Under the pieces are notes generated by a model, which did no database searches, was not told the origin of the DNA, and saw nothing but the letters and a program-made list of their open reading frames with translations. From the NCBI RefSeq assembly GCF_008312885.1, contig NZ_VSSO01000006.1, forward strand, positions 115,686 to 179,685: 64,000 bases of DNA, written 5' to 3'. The translations under genes and the position numbers were made by a program. Position 1 is the first letter of the stretch. Each line of letters starts with the position of its first letter. The stretch is from Lolliginicoccus suaedae (lineage in GTDB: Bacteria > Actinomycetota > Actinomycetes > Mycobacteriales > Mycobacteriaceae). Positions 1-7,639 of the stretch are shown here, one piece after another.

Positions 1-43
1 CCCCCGCGCCGTCGCCGCTCCGGCGTCTCGGCTGCGGTGCTTC

Positions 44-112
44 GCGCGTTGCAGCGCCGCGACTGTGCGCGTTGCAGCGCCGCGACTGTGCGCGTTGCAA
101 CGCCGCGACTGT
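44..112. repeat. Three tandem copies of a 23-bp unit
   Basis: Units at 44-66, 67-89 and 90-112 read GCGCGTTGCAGCGCCGCGAC followed by TGT; the third differs at one base. The last unit runs into the left arm of the palindrome that starts at 110, so the array seems to be built from sequence that includes the arm end. No coding potential is credible here. Confidence 0.9.
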
Positions 113-158
113 GCGAAAAACGACAGGTCCAGGCCGAAAACCTGTCGCTTTTCGCACA
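110..158. repeat. Family A palindromic element, copy 1
   Basis: The 19-bp arms are 110-128 (TGTGCGAAAAACGACAGGT) and 140-158 (ACCTGTCGCTTTTCGCACA). They pair except for one A.C mismatch around an 11-nt loop. The core is 49 bp, the same length as the copy at 39669-39717, although the loop sequence differs. Tandem repeats flank it on both sides. Its role is unknown. Confidence 0.85.
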
Positions 159-163
159 CTCGC

Positions 164-231
164 GCCCCGAGGGCCGACCGCCCCGAGTACCGACGGCGCC
201 CCGAGGGCCGACCGCCCCGAGTACCGACGGC
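164..231. repeat. Two tandem copies of a 34-bp unit
   Basis: Two identical 34-bp units (164-197 and 198-231) begin GCCCCGAGGGCCGACCG, and a partial third unit follows to about 245. The array starts 5 bp after the family A palindrome. The whole stretch from 1 to 284 holds only these repeats. Confidence 0.9.
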
Positions 232-284
232 GCCCCGACCGCCGACCGCGCGAGGTGGCCGAGCACAGCATCCCCGCGCCGCCC

Positions 285-309
285 GTGGGAGAAAGTGGGG
301 AACCCTGGA
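285..309. promoter_or_regulatory. Possible MraZ-type GTGGG repeats
   Basis: GTGGG occurs at 285-289 and 295-299, with a weaker CTGGA at 305-309, so the repeats are 10 bp apart. MraZ (head of the division and cell wall cluster) binds TGGGN repeats at this spacing. In the related M. tuberculosis order mraZ lies just beyond this end on the minus strand, but the repeats here read on the plus strand. The match is suggestive only. Confidence 0.35.
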
Positions 310-330
310 GCTCGGCCAGGAACGACAAGA

Positions 331-359
331 CCGGGCCCAGCTGCAATAGCTGGACCCGG
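331..359 (-). terminator. Hairpin terminator after the DUF3040 gene
   Basis: Arms 331-342 (CCGGGCCCAGCT) and 348-359 pair with one mismatch around a 5-nt loop. It lies 30 bases beyond the stop of the minus-strand DUF3040 gene, followed on that strand by a weakly T-rich stretch. Confidence 0.6.
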
Positions 360-389
360 CATGAACGTGGCCGTGAGGCGCGCGGTGGA

Positions 390-812
390 CTACTCCTCGA
401 AGCGCTTGCGGAACCGTTCTTCCATCCGCTGGGAGAAGCTGCCCGACGTGCGCTTCGGTGGCTTCTTCGTCGTCCTGCCCGGCGGTGGCGCGGGCGCATC
501 CGGCTTGTCGCCCTCGTTCCCCTCGGTGGAATTATGCTTGCCCAGCAGCGCCCAGACGCCGGTACCAAACATCACGAGGAAGCCAAGGAAACTGACGGCC
601 GGGAAGCCTCCCACCATCAGGACCGGAAGGGCGAGCCCGGCGATGAGCAGGACAAGACCCACGGCGAACAGCGCGATGAACTGCATGCGCCGACGCGTCG
701 ACGGGCCCCTCGTTCCCGCGGAGCGCACCTGGGAGGCAAACTTTGGATCCTCCGCGTAGAGCGCGCTCTCAATCTGCTCGAGCATTCGCTGCTCGTGCTC
801 GGAGAGTGGCAC
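390..812 (-). CDS. DUF3040 membrane protein (Rv2169c-like)
   Basis: A 140-residue protein begins VPLSEHEQRMLEQIE, the usual DUF3040 opening. Two hydrophobic segments follow at about residues 43-60 and 65-90, then a Pro/Lys-rich cytoplasmic tail. The GTG start at 812 sits behind a purine-rich GGGAGGGACC sequence; a longer frame upstream lacks the family's N-terminus. DUF3040 proteins are small actinobacterial membrane proteins found beside the mraZ/ftsZ cluster, and their function is unknown. The gene is monocistronic, with a promoter-like region upstream and a hairpin downstream. Confidence 0.85.
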   Translation of the reverse strand: MPLSEHEQRMLEQIESALYAEDPKFASQVRSAGTRGPSTRRRMQFIALFAVGLVLLIAGLALPVLMVGGFPAVSFLGFLVMFGTGVWALLGKHNSTEGNEGDKPDAPAPPPGRTTKKPPKRTSGSFSQRMEERFRKRFEE

Positions 813-882
813 GGTCCCTCCCCCGCACTTGATGGTGATAGCCGCACCGGTGGTGGCGGCGGGCTCCTGATTCGGACAAGAA

Positions 883-921
883 CTTACCACTATGATAAGG
901 CGTTCCGCCGCCACTTACCAC
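883..921 (-). promoter_or_regulatory. Promoter region of the DUF3040 gene with spaced direct repeats
   Basis: On the minus strand GTGGTAAG occurs twice (921-914 and 890-883), exactly 31 bp apart, about three helical turns. A TATCAT box (897-892) of the -10 type lies between them. The placement about 70-110 bases ahead of the DUF3040 start suggests a regulator binding as two units around the promoter. The regulator is unknown. Confidence 0.4.
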
Positions 922-936
922 ACGGATCACCTGTGC

Positions 937-960
937 GATTTGTCGCACCAGCGACAAATC
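937..960 (-). terminator. Perfect hairpin downstream of the HEPN gene
   Basis: GATTTGTCGC (937-946) and GCGACAAATC (951-960) form a perfect 10-bp stem with a 4-nt loop, 50 bases past the stop of the minus-strand HEPN gene. There is no T run, so it may be a processing or termination structure. Confidence 0.5.
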
Positions 961-1010
961 GACCACGCGAGCCGCCCATGCGAGCCCCACGGATCCGGTT
1001 GGCCATCGCG

Positions 1011-1442
1011 TCACGCGCTGCGCGCCACATCGACATGGCGATGGACCGCATCGACGAACTCGCCGGCGAGCACGAAGAGCGCATCAGCCTCCGCCTCCGT
1101 CACAGGCCGTGCGCTGCCGGCATCGACGATGGCGCGGCGCGTCGAGTAGGGCGCGATCCGCGCCGCCCAGTCATCCCACGGAGAGCCTTCCGCCGCCAGC
1201 ATCGCCCACGCGCTCCGGGGGCGCCGCCTCCTGCTGCGCGGGACGCTGAGCAGGATCACCGCGCCCGCGGCACGCAGCGCGGCGAGGTAGGAGGCACGGA
1301 ACCGCTCCTCCGCGGTCTCGGCGAGCCCCGCTTCCGCGCACAGTGCGTCAGCCCTGCGCAGCATGGACCGGGCCTGCGCGGAATCGGGCACGGGGCCCGC
1401 ATGCCTGTCACAGGACAACCTACGGCGCGTTTCCGGGCGCAT
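1011..1442 (-). CDS. SAV_6107-like HEPN domain protein
   Basis: The 143-residue helical protein resembles the SAV_6107 HEPN family of actinobacteria (typical segment ARSMLRRADALCAEAG, then a region rich in ALRAAGA). These are small proteins often found near cell-division genes, and their role is unproven. The ATG at 1442 was chosen because AAGGGAGG lies 7 bases upstream; a GTG at 1391 closer to the conserved part is an alternative. The gene is divergent from the GNAT gene at 1661. Confidence 0.7.
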   Translation of the reverse strand: MRPETRRRLSCDRHAGPVPDSAQARSMLRRADALCAEAGLAETAEERFRASYLAALRAAGAVILLSVPRSRRRRPRSAWAMLAAEGSPWDDWAARIAPYSTRRAIVDAGSARPVTEAEADALFVLAGEFVDAVHRHVDVARSA

Positions 1443-1660
1443 GCGCCAGCCTCCCTTCCCGCCGGGCAACCCGGCGCGCGGCGATCGCGAAGCCCGCCAA
1501 GCAGCCAGTAGGATCGACCGAGAGCCTGGGGCTGAAGGTCGAGCCGCGATTCCAGCAGGACGAGCTGCGGCATCGAACCCATGTTCGATACAACCACGAT
1601 AACGCGCAGGCCTGACACTTTTCCCTGTCCATTCCCCGCCTCCCGAGGACCGCTACCACA

Positions 1661-2260
1661 GTGCAGCAGCCGTACGTCGCCGATCTTGCCCCTGAACAGA
1701 TGCGCGACCGCCTCCACGAGGCGCTCTCTATCTATGTCCGCGCCATGGGGTACCCCGCGTCCGTCGCCCGGCGGCGAGCCCCGATGTGGGCCGAGCACGC
1801 GCTGCGCCCCGGCTGGCGCGCGGCCGCCGTCCTCGCGCCCGCCGCCGAAGAGGACCATGCCGCCCTCCGTGGCACGCTGCTCGGCATCGCCTACGGCTAT
1901 ACGGGAGCCAGCCACCAATGGTGGTACGAGCAGGTCCATCGCGGCCTTTCCCGCGCACGTGGCAGCACAGCCGCCGAGCAAGTGCTCGAGGACTACTTCG
2001 AGCTCACCGAGCTGCACATCCATCCCTCGGCACAGGGCCAGGGGCTTGGCGATGCCCTGCTCGGCCAGCTCCTGGGCGGATGCCCGGCATCCCGGGTGCT
2101 GCTCTCGACCCCGGAAGTGGTGGGCGAGGCCAACCGCGCATGGCGGCTCTACCGGCGCCGTGGCTTCGAGGACGTGCTGCGGGATTTCCGGTTCGACGGG
2201 GACCCCCGGGCTTTCGCCGTGCTCGGCCGTGCCCTGCCACTCACGATGACTACCGCATAG
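1661..2260 (+). CDS. GNAT-family N-acetyltransferase (Rv2170-like)
   Basis: The 199-residue protein has a GNAT core. The acetyl-CoA-binding motif A appears as LHIHPSAQGQGLGDALLGQL at about residues 126-145, followed by the RAWRLYRRRGFEDV segment typical of motif B. The acceptor substrate is unknown. The GTG start at 1661 is the first in frame after the divergent promoter region. Only 11 bases separate its stop from crtO, so it probably opens the carotenoid/lppM operon. Rv2170, also a GNAT, precedes lppM in M. tuberculosis, so this gene is ancestral to the locus. Confidence 0.85.
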   Translation: MQQPYVADLAPEQMRDRLHEALSIYVRAMGYPASVARRRAPMWAEHALRPGWRAAAVLAPAAEEDHAALRGTLLGIAYGYTGASHQWWYEQVHRGLSRARGSTAAEQVLEDYFELTELHIHPSAQGQGLGDALLGQLLGGCPASRVLLSTPEVVGEANRAWRLYRRRGFEDVLRDFRFDGDPRAFAVLGRALPLTMTTA

Positions 2261-2271
2261 GCTCGGGCATC

Positions 2272-3855
2272 GTGAGCGACGCCATCATCATCGGATCCGG
2301 CCACAATGCTCTGATCAGCGCCTGCTACCTGGCCCGGGAGGGGTGGCGGACCACGGTCCTCGAGAGCGATACCGTCATTGGCGGCGCGGTATCGACGGTC
2401 GAGCGCTTCCCGGGGCATCGCGTCGATCGAGGGTCGTCGGCCCACCTGATGATTCGTCACAGCGGAATCATCGAGGACCTCGGCCTGGCGCGGCATGGCC
2501 TGCGCTACCTGGAGTGCGATCCGTGGGCATTCTCCCCCGCCGAGCCTGGCACCGGGGAACCCGGAATCGTGTTCCACCAGGACCTCGACGCCACGTGCGA
2601 CTCGATCGATCGCGCGTGCGGGACCCGGGACGCGCGCGCCTACCGGGCCTTCGTCCAGGACTGGGCACCGCGCAGCCAGAAGGTGATGCGCGCGTTCGCG
2701 CGACCACCGGCACCGTCCTCTCTCATCAGATCGTTCTGGGGACTCGAGACCGACGGCGACCCCGCCCAGCTCTCGCGGGACTTCCTCGCCAGCGGTGATG
2801 CTCTTCTCGACTACTACTTCGACAGCGAGCGGCTCAAGGCAGCGCTCGCCTGGTTCGGCGCCCAGTCCGGCCCGCCCACGTCCGAGCCGGGCACCGCACC
2901 GATGGTGGGGTTCGCAGCACTCATGCATACCCTGCCCCCAGGTCGCGCGGTAGGGGGCAGTGGCGCGCTCACCGAGGCCCTCGCCGCGCGCTTGCGGGAG
3001 GAGGGTGGGCGGATCCACCTCGGTGATGCCGTCGATTGCCTGGAGCGCGACGGCCACGAGTGGGTCGCGACCACCGCATCCGGCAAGCAGCACCGCGCCG
3101 CGACCGTCATCGCGGGATGCCACGTGCTCACCACTCTCGGGATGCTCGCGCGCGGCGGCTACGACGAGGAACGGCTCGATACGTGGCGGCGCCGCATCCG
3201 GGTGGGCCCTGGGCTTGGCATGGCGGTGCGCCTCCGATCCTCGGCCCTGCCGTCGTATCCCTCCGCGGGGACCGCCGGGGATTCCGTGCTCGCAGGCCTG
3301 CAGCTCCTCGCCACGGATCGCTCCCACCTGCGGCGGGCCCATGGCGCGATGCTCGCCGGGGATCGTGCCGAGCGTCCCGTCGCCCTCGCGATGACCTTCA
3401 GCGCGATCGATCCCACGCTGGCCCCGCCCGGCGAGCACCAGCTCACCCTGTGGTCCCAGTGGCAGCCCTACGAGCTGCGGGGAAACGACTGGGATGATGT
3501 CGCCGAGCAGGAGTCCGACCGGATCATCGCGGAGCTCGAGCGCTACGCGCCCGGCCTCACCGGCGGGCTGCTCGACCGCTACGTCCAGACACCCAAGCTG
3601 CTGGCCAGCGAGCTGGGCCTCATCGGCGGCAACGTGATGCACGTGGAGATGGGGCTCGACCAGATGATGCTGTGGCGACCAGTGCCGCCGCTCGCGCAGC
3701 ACCGGTTCCCGGCAGCCCCTGGCTTGTACCTCACCGGGGCATCGACCCATCCGGGCGGGGGCGTCTCCGGGTTCAGCGGGCGCAGCGCGGCCCGGCTCGC
3801 CCTCCGCGATGCGCGGTTCGGGCACCTGCGGCAACGGCTCGCGTGGCCACGGTGA
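2272..3855 (+). CDS. crtO: Carotenoid 4-ketolase CrtO
   Basis: The 527-residue FAD-dependent oxidoreductase has its dinucleotide-binding loop near residues 8-13 (IIIGSGHNAL) and its C-terminal FAD signature near 489 (TGASTHPGGGVSGFSGR). Length and many blocks, such as STVERFPGHRVDRGSSAHLM and MVGFAALMHTLPPGRAVGGS, match the Rhodococcus CrtO family. CrtO adds a 4-keto group to a beta-ionone ring, for example gamma-carotene to 4-keto-gamma-carotene. The start is GTG at 2272. Its stop overlaps the cruF start as GTGA, which indicates translational coupling. The ketolase assignment is strong by family; the exact in vivo substrate is inferred. Confidence 0.88.
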   Translation: MSDAIIIGSGHNALISACYLAREGWRTTVLESDTVIGGAVSTVERFPGHRVDRGSSAHLMIRHSGIIEDLGLARHGLRYLECDPWAFSPAEPGTGEPGIVFHQDLDATCDSIDRACGTRDARAYRAFVQDWAPRSQKVMRAFARPPAPSSLIRSFWGLETDGDPAQLSRDFLASGDALLDYYFDSERLKAALAWFGAQSGPPTSEPGTAPMVGFAALMHTLPPGRAVGGSGALTEALAARLREEGGRIHLGDAVDCLERDGHEWVATTASGKQHRAATVIAGCHVLTTLGMLARGGYDEERLDTWRRRIRVGPGLGMAVRLRSSALPSYPSAGTAGDSVLAGLQLLATDRSHLRRAHGAMLAGDRAERPVALAMTFSAIDPTLAPPGEHQLTLWSQWQPYELRGNDWDDVAEQESDRIIAELERYAPGLTGGLLDRYVQTPKLLASELGLIGGNVMHVEMGLDQMMLWRPVPPLAQHRFPAAPGLYLTGASTHPGGGVSGFSGRSAARLALRDARFGHLRQRLAWPR

Positions 3856-4727
3856 CCTCTCCCCTGCTTGCTGGGCGCTGGCTCGCTGGCCTGGCGGTGC
3901 TGCTATCGGTCGCCGCGGTCCTTGCCCAGATCGTCTTTCCCCTGGCCGAGGGCAGCGCGGCCGATGCGGTGACCGCGCTCGTGGTGGTGCTCCTCGCCGG
4001 CGCGGCCCTAGTGCATGCCCTCGCTTCCCGCGGTGCCGTCTTCGCGCTCGCCCTGCTGGTCGGTGCGGCCGGGGGCGGACTTGCCGCCGAGGCAGTTGGC
4101 GTCGCAACGGGCTTCCCGTTCGGCTGCTACGACTACGCCCTCGACCGTCTCGGCCCCGCCGTCGCCGACGTCCCGGTGATCGTGCCGCTCGCATGGGTGG
4201 GCGGAAGCTATCCAGTGTGGTGCGCCGCCTCTGCGGTGGTGTCCGTGCTGCCCCGGCACCGCCGATGGATCCGCGTGCCGCTCGCGGCGGCCACCATTGT
4301 CGCGTGGGACCTGTACCTCGATCCGCAGATGGTGACGGCCGGCTACTGGACCTGGTGCGCGGAAGGCCCGGCTCTGCCCGGTTTTCCCATCCCGCTGTCG
4401 AACTATGCGGGATGGGCGCTCGTGGCGCTATGCATCACCTTGCTCCTCGCGGTCACCGATCGCGCCCCGTCGCCCACGCCGCGGACCCGGATGCGGCGCG
4501 ACGCGGCTCCCCTGGCTCTGTTCGCCTGGACGTGGCTGGGCTCTGCCCTCGCGCACCTAGTGTTCCTGCCTGACCTGCGCCTTTCAGCAGCATATGGATT
4601 CGTCGGCATGGCCATCACGGGGGTGCCACTGCTGCTCGCTGCTCGCCGGATCCGGCCCTGGAGATCACGGATGCACGGCAAACCCGCCGACCCTCGCGCG
4701 CGGCGCTCCAGCGACCTGGCACGATAG
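3852..4727 (+). CDS. cruF: Carotenoid 1',2'-hydratase, CruF/DUF422 family
   Basis: This polytopic membrane protein of 291 residues has about seven hydrophobic segments and the family's conserved polar sites in membrane context (GFPFGCYDYALD; VAWDLYLDPQMVTAGYW; SNYAGWA). DUF422 proteins include CruF and bisanhydrobacterioruberin hydratase, which add water across the terminal double bond of an acyclic carotenoid end to give a tertiary hydroxyl. The GTG at 3852 overlaps the crtO stop; another GTG at 3843 is possible. Four bases separate it from lppM. Beside CrtO and a CruG-like transferase, the likely step is 1'-hydroxylation before glycosylation. Confidence 0.82.
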   Translation: MTSPLLAGRWLAGLAVLLSVAAVLAQIVFPLAEGSAADAVTALVVVLLAGAALVHALASRGAVFALALLVGAAGGGLAAEAVGVATGFPFGCYDYALDRLGPAVADVPVIVPLAWVGGSYPVWCAASAVVSVLPRHRRWIRVPLAAATIVAWDLYLDPQMVTAGYWTWCAEGPALPGFPIPLSNYAGWALVALCITLLLAVTDRAPSPTPRTRMRRDAAPLALFAWTWLGSALAHLVFLPDLRLSAAYGFVGMAITGVPLLLAARRIRPWRSRMHGKPADPRARRSSDLAR

Positions 4728-4731
4728 CCCT

Positions 4732-5415
4732 GTGTCTCAAACCGCATTGCCTCGGCGCGCGCGCACCGTCGTCGCCACGTTGCTCGTCGCCACGTTCGCC
4801 CTGCTCCTCTCCGGATGCCTGCGCGCTGACGTCGATGTCAGCATCAATAGCGATGATCGCGTGTCGGGCCGGATCGTCGTTGCCCAGCGTGGCGCGGGCG
4901 ACGACTTCGCGGGACCGCAGTTGCGCATCCAGGATTCCCTGCGCACCCGGGCCCGGGTCCAGCCGTGGACCGACGAGGGCTTCGTGGGCAGCGAGCTCAT
5001 CTTCAGCGATCTCAGCTTCGCCGATTTCCGGCAGCTCGCCCAGACCAGCAGCGACGTACCGGGCAGCTTCGATGTGCGCCTGGTCCGCAATGGCTCGGAC
5101 GTCACCCTGACCGGGCGCGCCGATCTGCGGAACATCGGCGAGGACGCGCAGATTCGCATCTCGGTGACCTTCCCGTCCTCGGTGAACTCCACCAACGGGG
5201 ACCAGACGAGCAATCGTTCGGTGACCTGGACCCCGACCGCGGGGCAGCTTTCGACGTTCCGCGCCGAGACGAGCTACACCGACCCGAACACGCGCAGCTT
5301 CGCCGGCTGGGCGGGCTTCGTGATCGGCGGCAGCGTCGCCGCCGCGGTCGTGGTGGGCGCGCTCGCGTGGTTCAGCCGGAACCGCTCCCCCAAGCCGGGC
5401 GACCTCGTTCACTGA
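4732..5415 (+). CDS. lppM: LppM-like lipoprotein
   Basis: The 227-residue protein has an N-terminal signal peptide with lipobox LLLSGC (Cys29), a roughly 160-residue exported domain, and a C-terminal transmembrane helix at about 193-213 followed by a short basic tail. This layout matches mycobacterial LppM (Rv2171), which lies between the GNAT gene and metF in M. tuberculosis as here. LppM is a cell-envelope protein implicated in phagocyte interactions; its molecular function is not settled. It is embedded between cruF (4-base gap) and the cruG-like gene (1-base gap), so it must be co-transcribed with carotenoid glycoside genes. Confidence 0.85.
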   Translation: MSQTALPRRARTVVATLLVATFALLLSGCLRADVDVSINSDDRVSGRIVVAQRGAGDDFAGPQLRIQDSLRTRARVQPWTDEGFVGSELIFSDLSFADFRQLAQTSSDVPGSFDVRLVRNGSDVTLTGRADLRNIGEDAQIRISVTFPSSVNSTNGDQTSNRSVTWTPTAGQLSTFRAETSYTDPNTRSFAGWAGFVIGGSVAAAVVVGALAWFSRNRSPKPGDLVH

Positions 5416-5416
5416 C

Positions 5417-6565
5417 GTGCCGGCCCAGCGATGGCTAGCAGCGATCGGTGCCTCCACCGCGGCCGCGCTCCTCGCGATGACAGTGCTCAACGCTGCTGCC
5501 GCCCCCCGTGCGCGCCGGGGCCAGAGTGGTCGGCGCAACGTCACGGTATGCATCCCGGCGAGGAACGAGCGCCACACGCTCCCCTTCCTGATCGCCGATC
5601 TCCGCGAGCAGGAGACGGGCCACGACCTTCGCGTGCTCATCCTCGACGACGCGTCCACGGATGGCACGGCCGCGGCAGCGCAAGAGGCCATTGGCAACGA
5701 TCCGCGGTTCACGGTGCGCACCAGCCAGGACGAGCCACCCCCGGGGTGGGTGGGCAAGCAGTGGGCATGCCAGCGCCTCGCCGACGATGCGGCCCGTGAC
5801 AAGTCTGGGCTACTCGTCTTCCTCGATGCTGACGTGCGCCTCTCCCCGGTTGCGCTCGACTCGGCGGTGCATGCGCTCGAGGAATCCTCTGCAGGCCTGG
5901 TGAGCATCTGGCCGCACCAGGTCACCGGCAGCGTTGCCGAGAACCTGCTCCAGCCATTGCTCGCCTGGTCCTGGCTCGCAATGGTTCCGGTGCGGCTGGC
6001 GAACCGGAGCCTCCGGCCCTCTCTCGCCGTCGCATGCGGCCAGTTCCTGGTGACCAGCACCGATGCCTATCGATCGATCGGCGGCCACGCGCGAATTCGC
6101 GGCTCCCTCGTCGACGACCTCGACCTCGCCCGCGAGTACCGCCGCAACGGCCACCGAACCGCTGTCGTGCTGGGCGGCGCGGTCGCGAGCTGTCGCATGT
6201 ACTCCAGCGCGCGCACGCTCCGCGAGGGATACGGCAGGTGGTTGGGCCATGCTTTCGGGGGAAGGGCCAGCACCACAATGGTGCTCGCCGGCATCGTCGC
6301 GACCCAGGTCCTCCCTGTGCTGCTCTTCCGTGCCCGCGACCCGCGCGCGCGAGAGCTCGCGCGCGTTGGCTACGCATTCTTGGTGGCGTCCCGGCTCGTG
6401 GCGAGCCAGGTGGAGCGAGGTGCCAGGCTGCAATGCACCCGGATAGCCAGCGCCGTCGCGCACCCTGCGGGAGCTGCCGTGGTGATAGCGCTGGTGCTCG
6501 ACTCGCGCGCGCGCCATCGGCGCGGCCAGGCGACCTGGCGGCAAAGGCCGCTCCGGCTGCCGTGA
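5417..6565 (+). CDS. Family 2 glycosyltransferase, CruG-like carotenoid glycosyltransferase
   Basis: The 382-residue protein starts with a hydrophobic segment (about 6-30). A GT2 domain follows with VTVCIPARNERHTLPF, the nucleotide-binding LILDDASTDGT (Asp77-Asp78) and the metal-binding FLDADV (135-140), then one or two C-terminal membrane segments. The fold and its position next to cruF recall CruG/CruC, which transfer a sugar to carotenoid hydroxyls. The GTG at 5417 begins one base after the lppM stop. The likely acceptor is the hydroxyl made by CruF; the sugar donor is not shown by the sequence. Confidence 0.75.
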   Translation: MPAQRWLAAIGASTAAALLAMTVLNAAAAPRARRGQSGRRNVTVCIPARNERHTLPFLIADLREQETGHDLRVLILDDASTDGTAAAAQEAIGNDPRFTVRTSQDEPPPGWVGKQWACQRLADDAARDKSGLLVFLDADVRLSPVALDSAVHALEESSAGLVSIWPHQVTGSVAENLLQPLLAWSWLAMVPVRLANRSLRPSLAVACGQFLVTSTDAYRSIGGHARIRGSLVDDLDLAREYRRNGHRTAVVLGGAVASCRMYSSARTLREGYGRWLGHAFGGRASTTMVLAGIVATQVLPVLLFRARDPRARELARVGYAFLVASRLVASQVERGARLQCTRIASAVAHPAGAAVVIALVLDSRARHRRGQATWRQRPLRLP

Positions 6566-6610
6566 TGGCCGCGCCCCGCAGGGACAGGCGTGGCATCGCT
6601 CGGGCGCGGG

Positions 6611-7630
6611 CTAGCGCAGATGAGCTCGTGGAAGGCCAGGCGTTATGCCTATATGTATGTGATCCCGGTGGACATCGTCCGAGAAGAATCCCTTGCGCGT
6701 TCCGTTCAAGTCGATCGGCCCGCCCACTTCCGTAGCTCCGAGGCTAGCGGCGCGGCGCATGAATACCTCGACGAGTCCCGCTTCCATCTCGGGGCTCACC
6801 ACCTTGATGCCATTGATCTCCCTGATATCGACGGCCCGGCCAACCGCGTGATTGGACACCCGGTTCGTCGGGAAGACAGTCTGGATATGGCCGGTGTGCA
6901 TGACCTGAACGGAGAAGGTGTATTCACGCGCTAGTCCGAGGAGGACGTTCAATAGTGGGTCATGCATCCTTCCCGAACGGATGTCGACCAAGGAGGGCCC
7001 GGAGAGGGTGATCCGTGGCTCGGAGAGGACAGCGAGGGAGGGACCAGAGAGAATGCCGACAGGTGTTCCTAGCGTAGTAAGCGGGTTGATTCTCTCGACT
7101 TCCCACAGAGCTCCCCGACGGCGCACACGAACATCAAGAGCAAGCTGACGGGTCGTGGCTTCTTGCGGTAGCGCCAGATGCTGGCTGAACAAGGTAATGA
7201 CGGCAGCCTGGTCGCCCGACAGTCCGCCATATTGCGGATAGACCACTGCGACTGTGCTTTCCCTGGCATCCTCGACGTGGAGCGCGGCGGCGGATTCGGT
7301 GGCTCCGGGCGACGCCCCCGCAGCTGCAAGGCTCTCGGTACTGCTGCCGCCCGGCCCCCATGATCCGGCTGTTTCGATGAACGCCGCCGCCGTCCGCTTG
7401 ATCTCCGGGGATACCTCTCCCGGTCCCGGTATCCAGTGACTGGCACCCGCCGACAAGGGGCGCGGAGGAGGCGCAAGAGTTGCCAGCCCGTCGGCGGGCT
7501 GCCTGCCTGCCAGCGTCGGCGCCGGGGAGCCTTGATCGGTCAGGAACGAGCCACCGGCTGCGCAGCCTGCTACTGCCCCGGCTGGCAGGGTGGCGATCAA
7601 CGCCAGAAACCGTCGGCGATCCAGATGCAT
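6611..7630 (-). CDS. Tat-exported lipoprotein with a DD-peptidase-like zinc domain
   Basis: The 339-residue protein opens with a twin-arginine motif (DRRRFLAL, residues 4-11) and a lipobox ending at Cys23. A low-complexity linker follows, then a C-terminal domain with SNHAVGRAVDI (His261, Asp268) and HRDHIHIG (His321, His324, His326). That H-D-H pattern is the zinc site of M15/hedgehog-type peptidases, which cut peptidoglycan peptides. A metal-dependent murein or peptide hydrolase is inferred. The gene has no counterpart in the M. tuberculosis order and its base composition looks less GC-rich than its neighbours. It ends convergently with cruG and probably shares a transcript with the upstream GNAT. 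Confidence 0.7.
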   Translation of the reverse strand: MHLDRRRFLALIATLPAGAVAGCAAGGSFLTDQGSPAPTLAGRQPADGLATLAPPPRPLSAGASHWIPGPGEVSPEIKRTAAAFIETAGSWGPGGSSTESLAAAGASPGATESAAALHVEDARESTVAVVYPQYGGLSGDQAAVITLFSQHLALPQEATTRQLALDVRVRRRGALWEVERINPLTTLGTPVGILSGPSLAVLSEPRITLSGPSLVDIRSGRMHDPLLNVLLGLAREYTFSVQVMHTGHIQTVFPTNRVSNHAVGRAVDIREINGIKVVSPEMEAGLVEVFMRRAASLGATEVGGPIDLNGTRKGFFSDDVHRDHIHIGITPGLPRAHLR

Positions 7631-7639
7631 TGCTCCGCC

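Noticed and set aside
72..1511. 479-codon plus-strand frame at the window start
   Set aside because: It runs through tandem repeats and then antisense to DUF3040 and the HEPN gene, so it is a GC-rich artefact.
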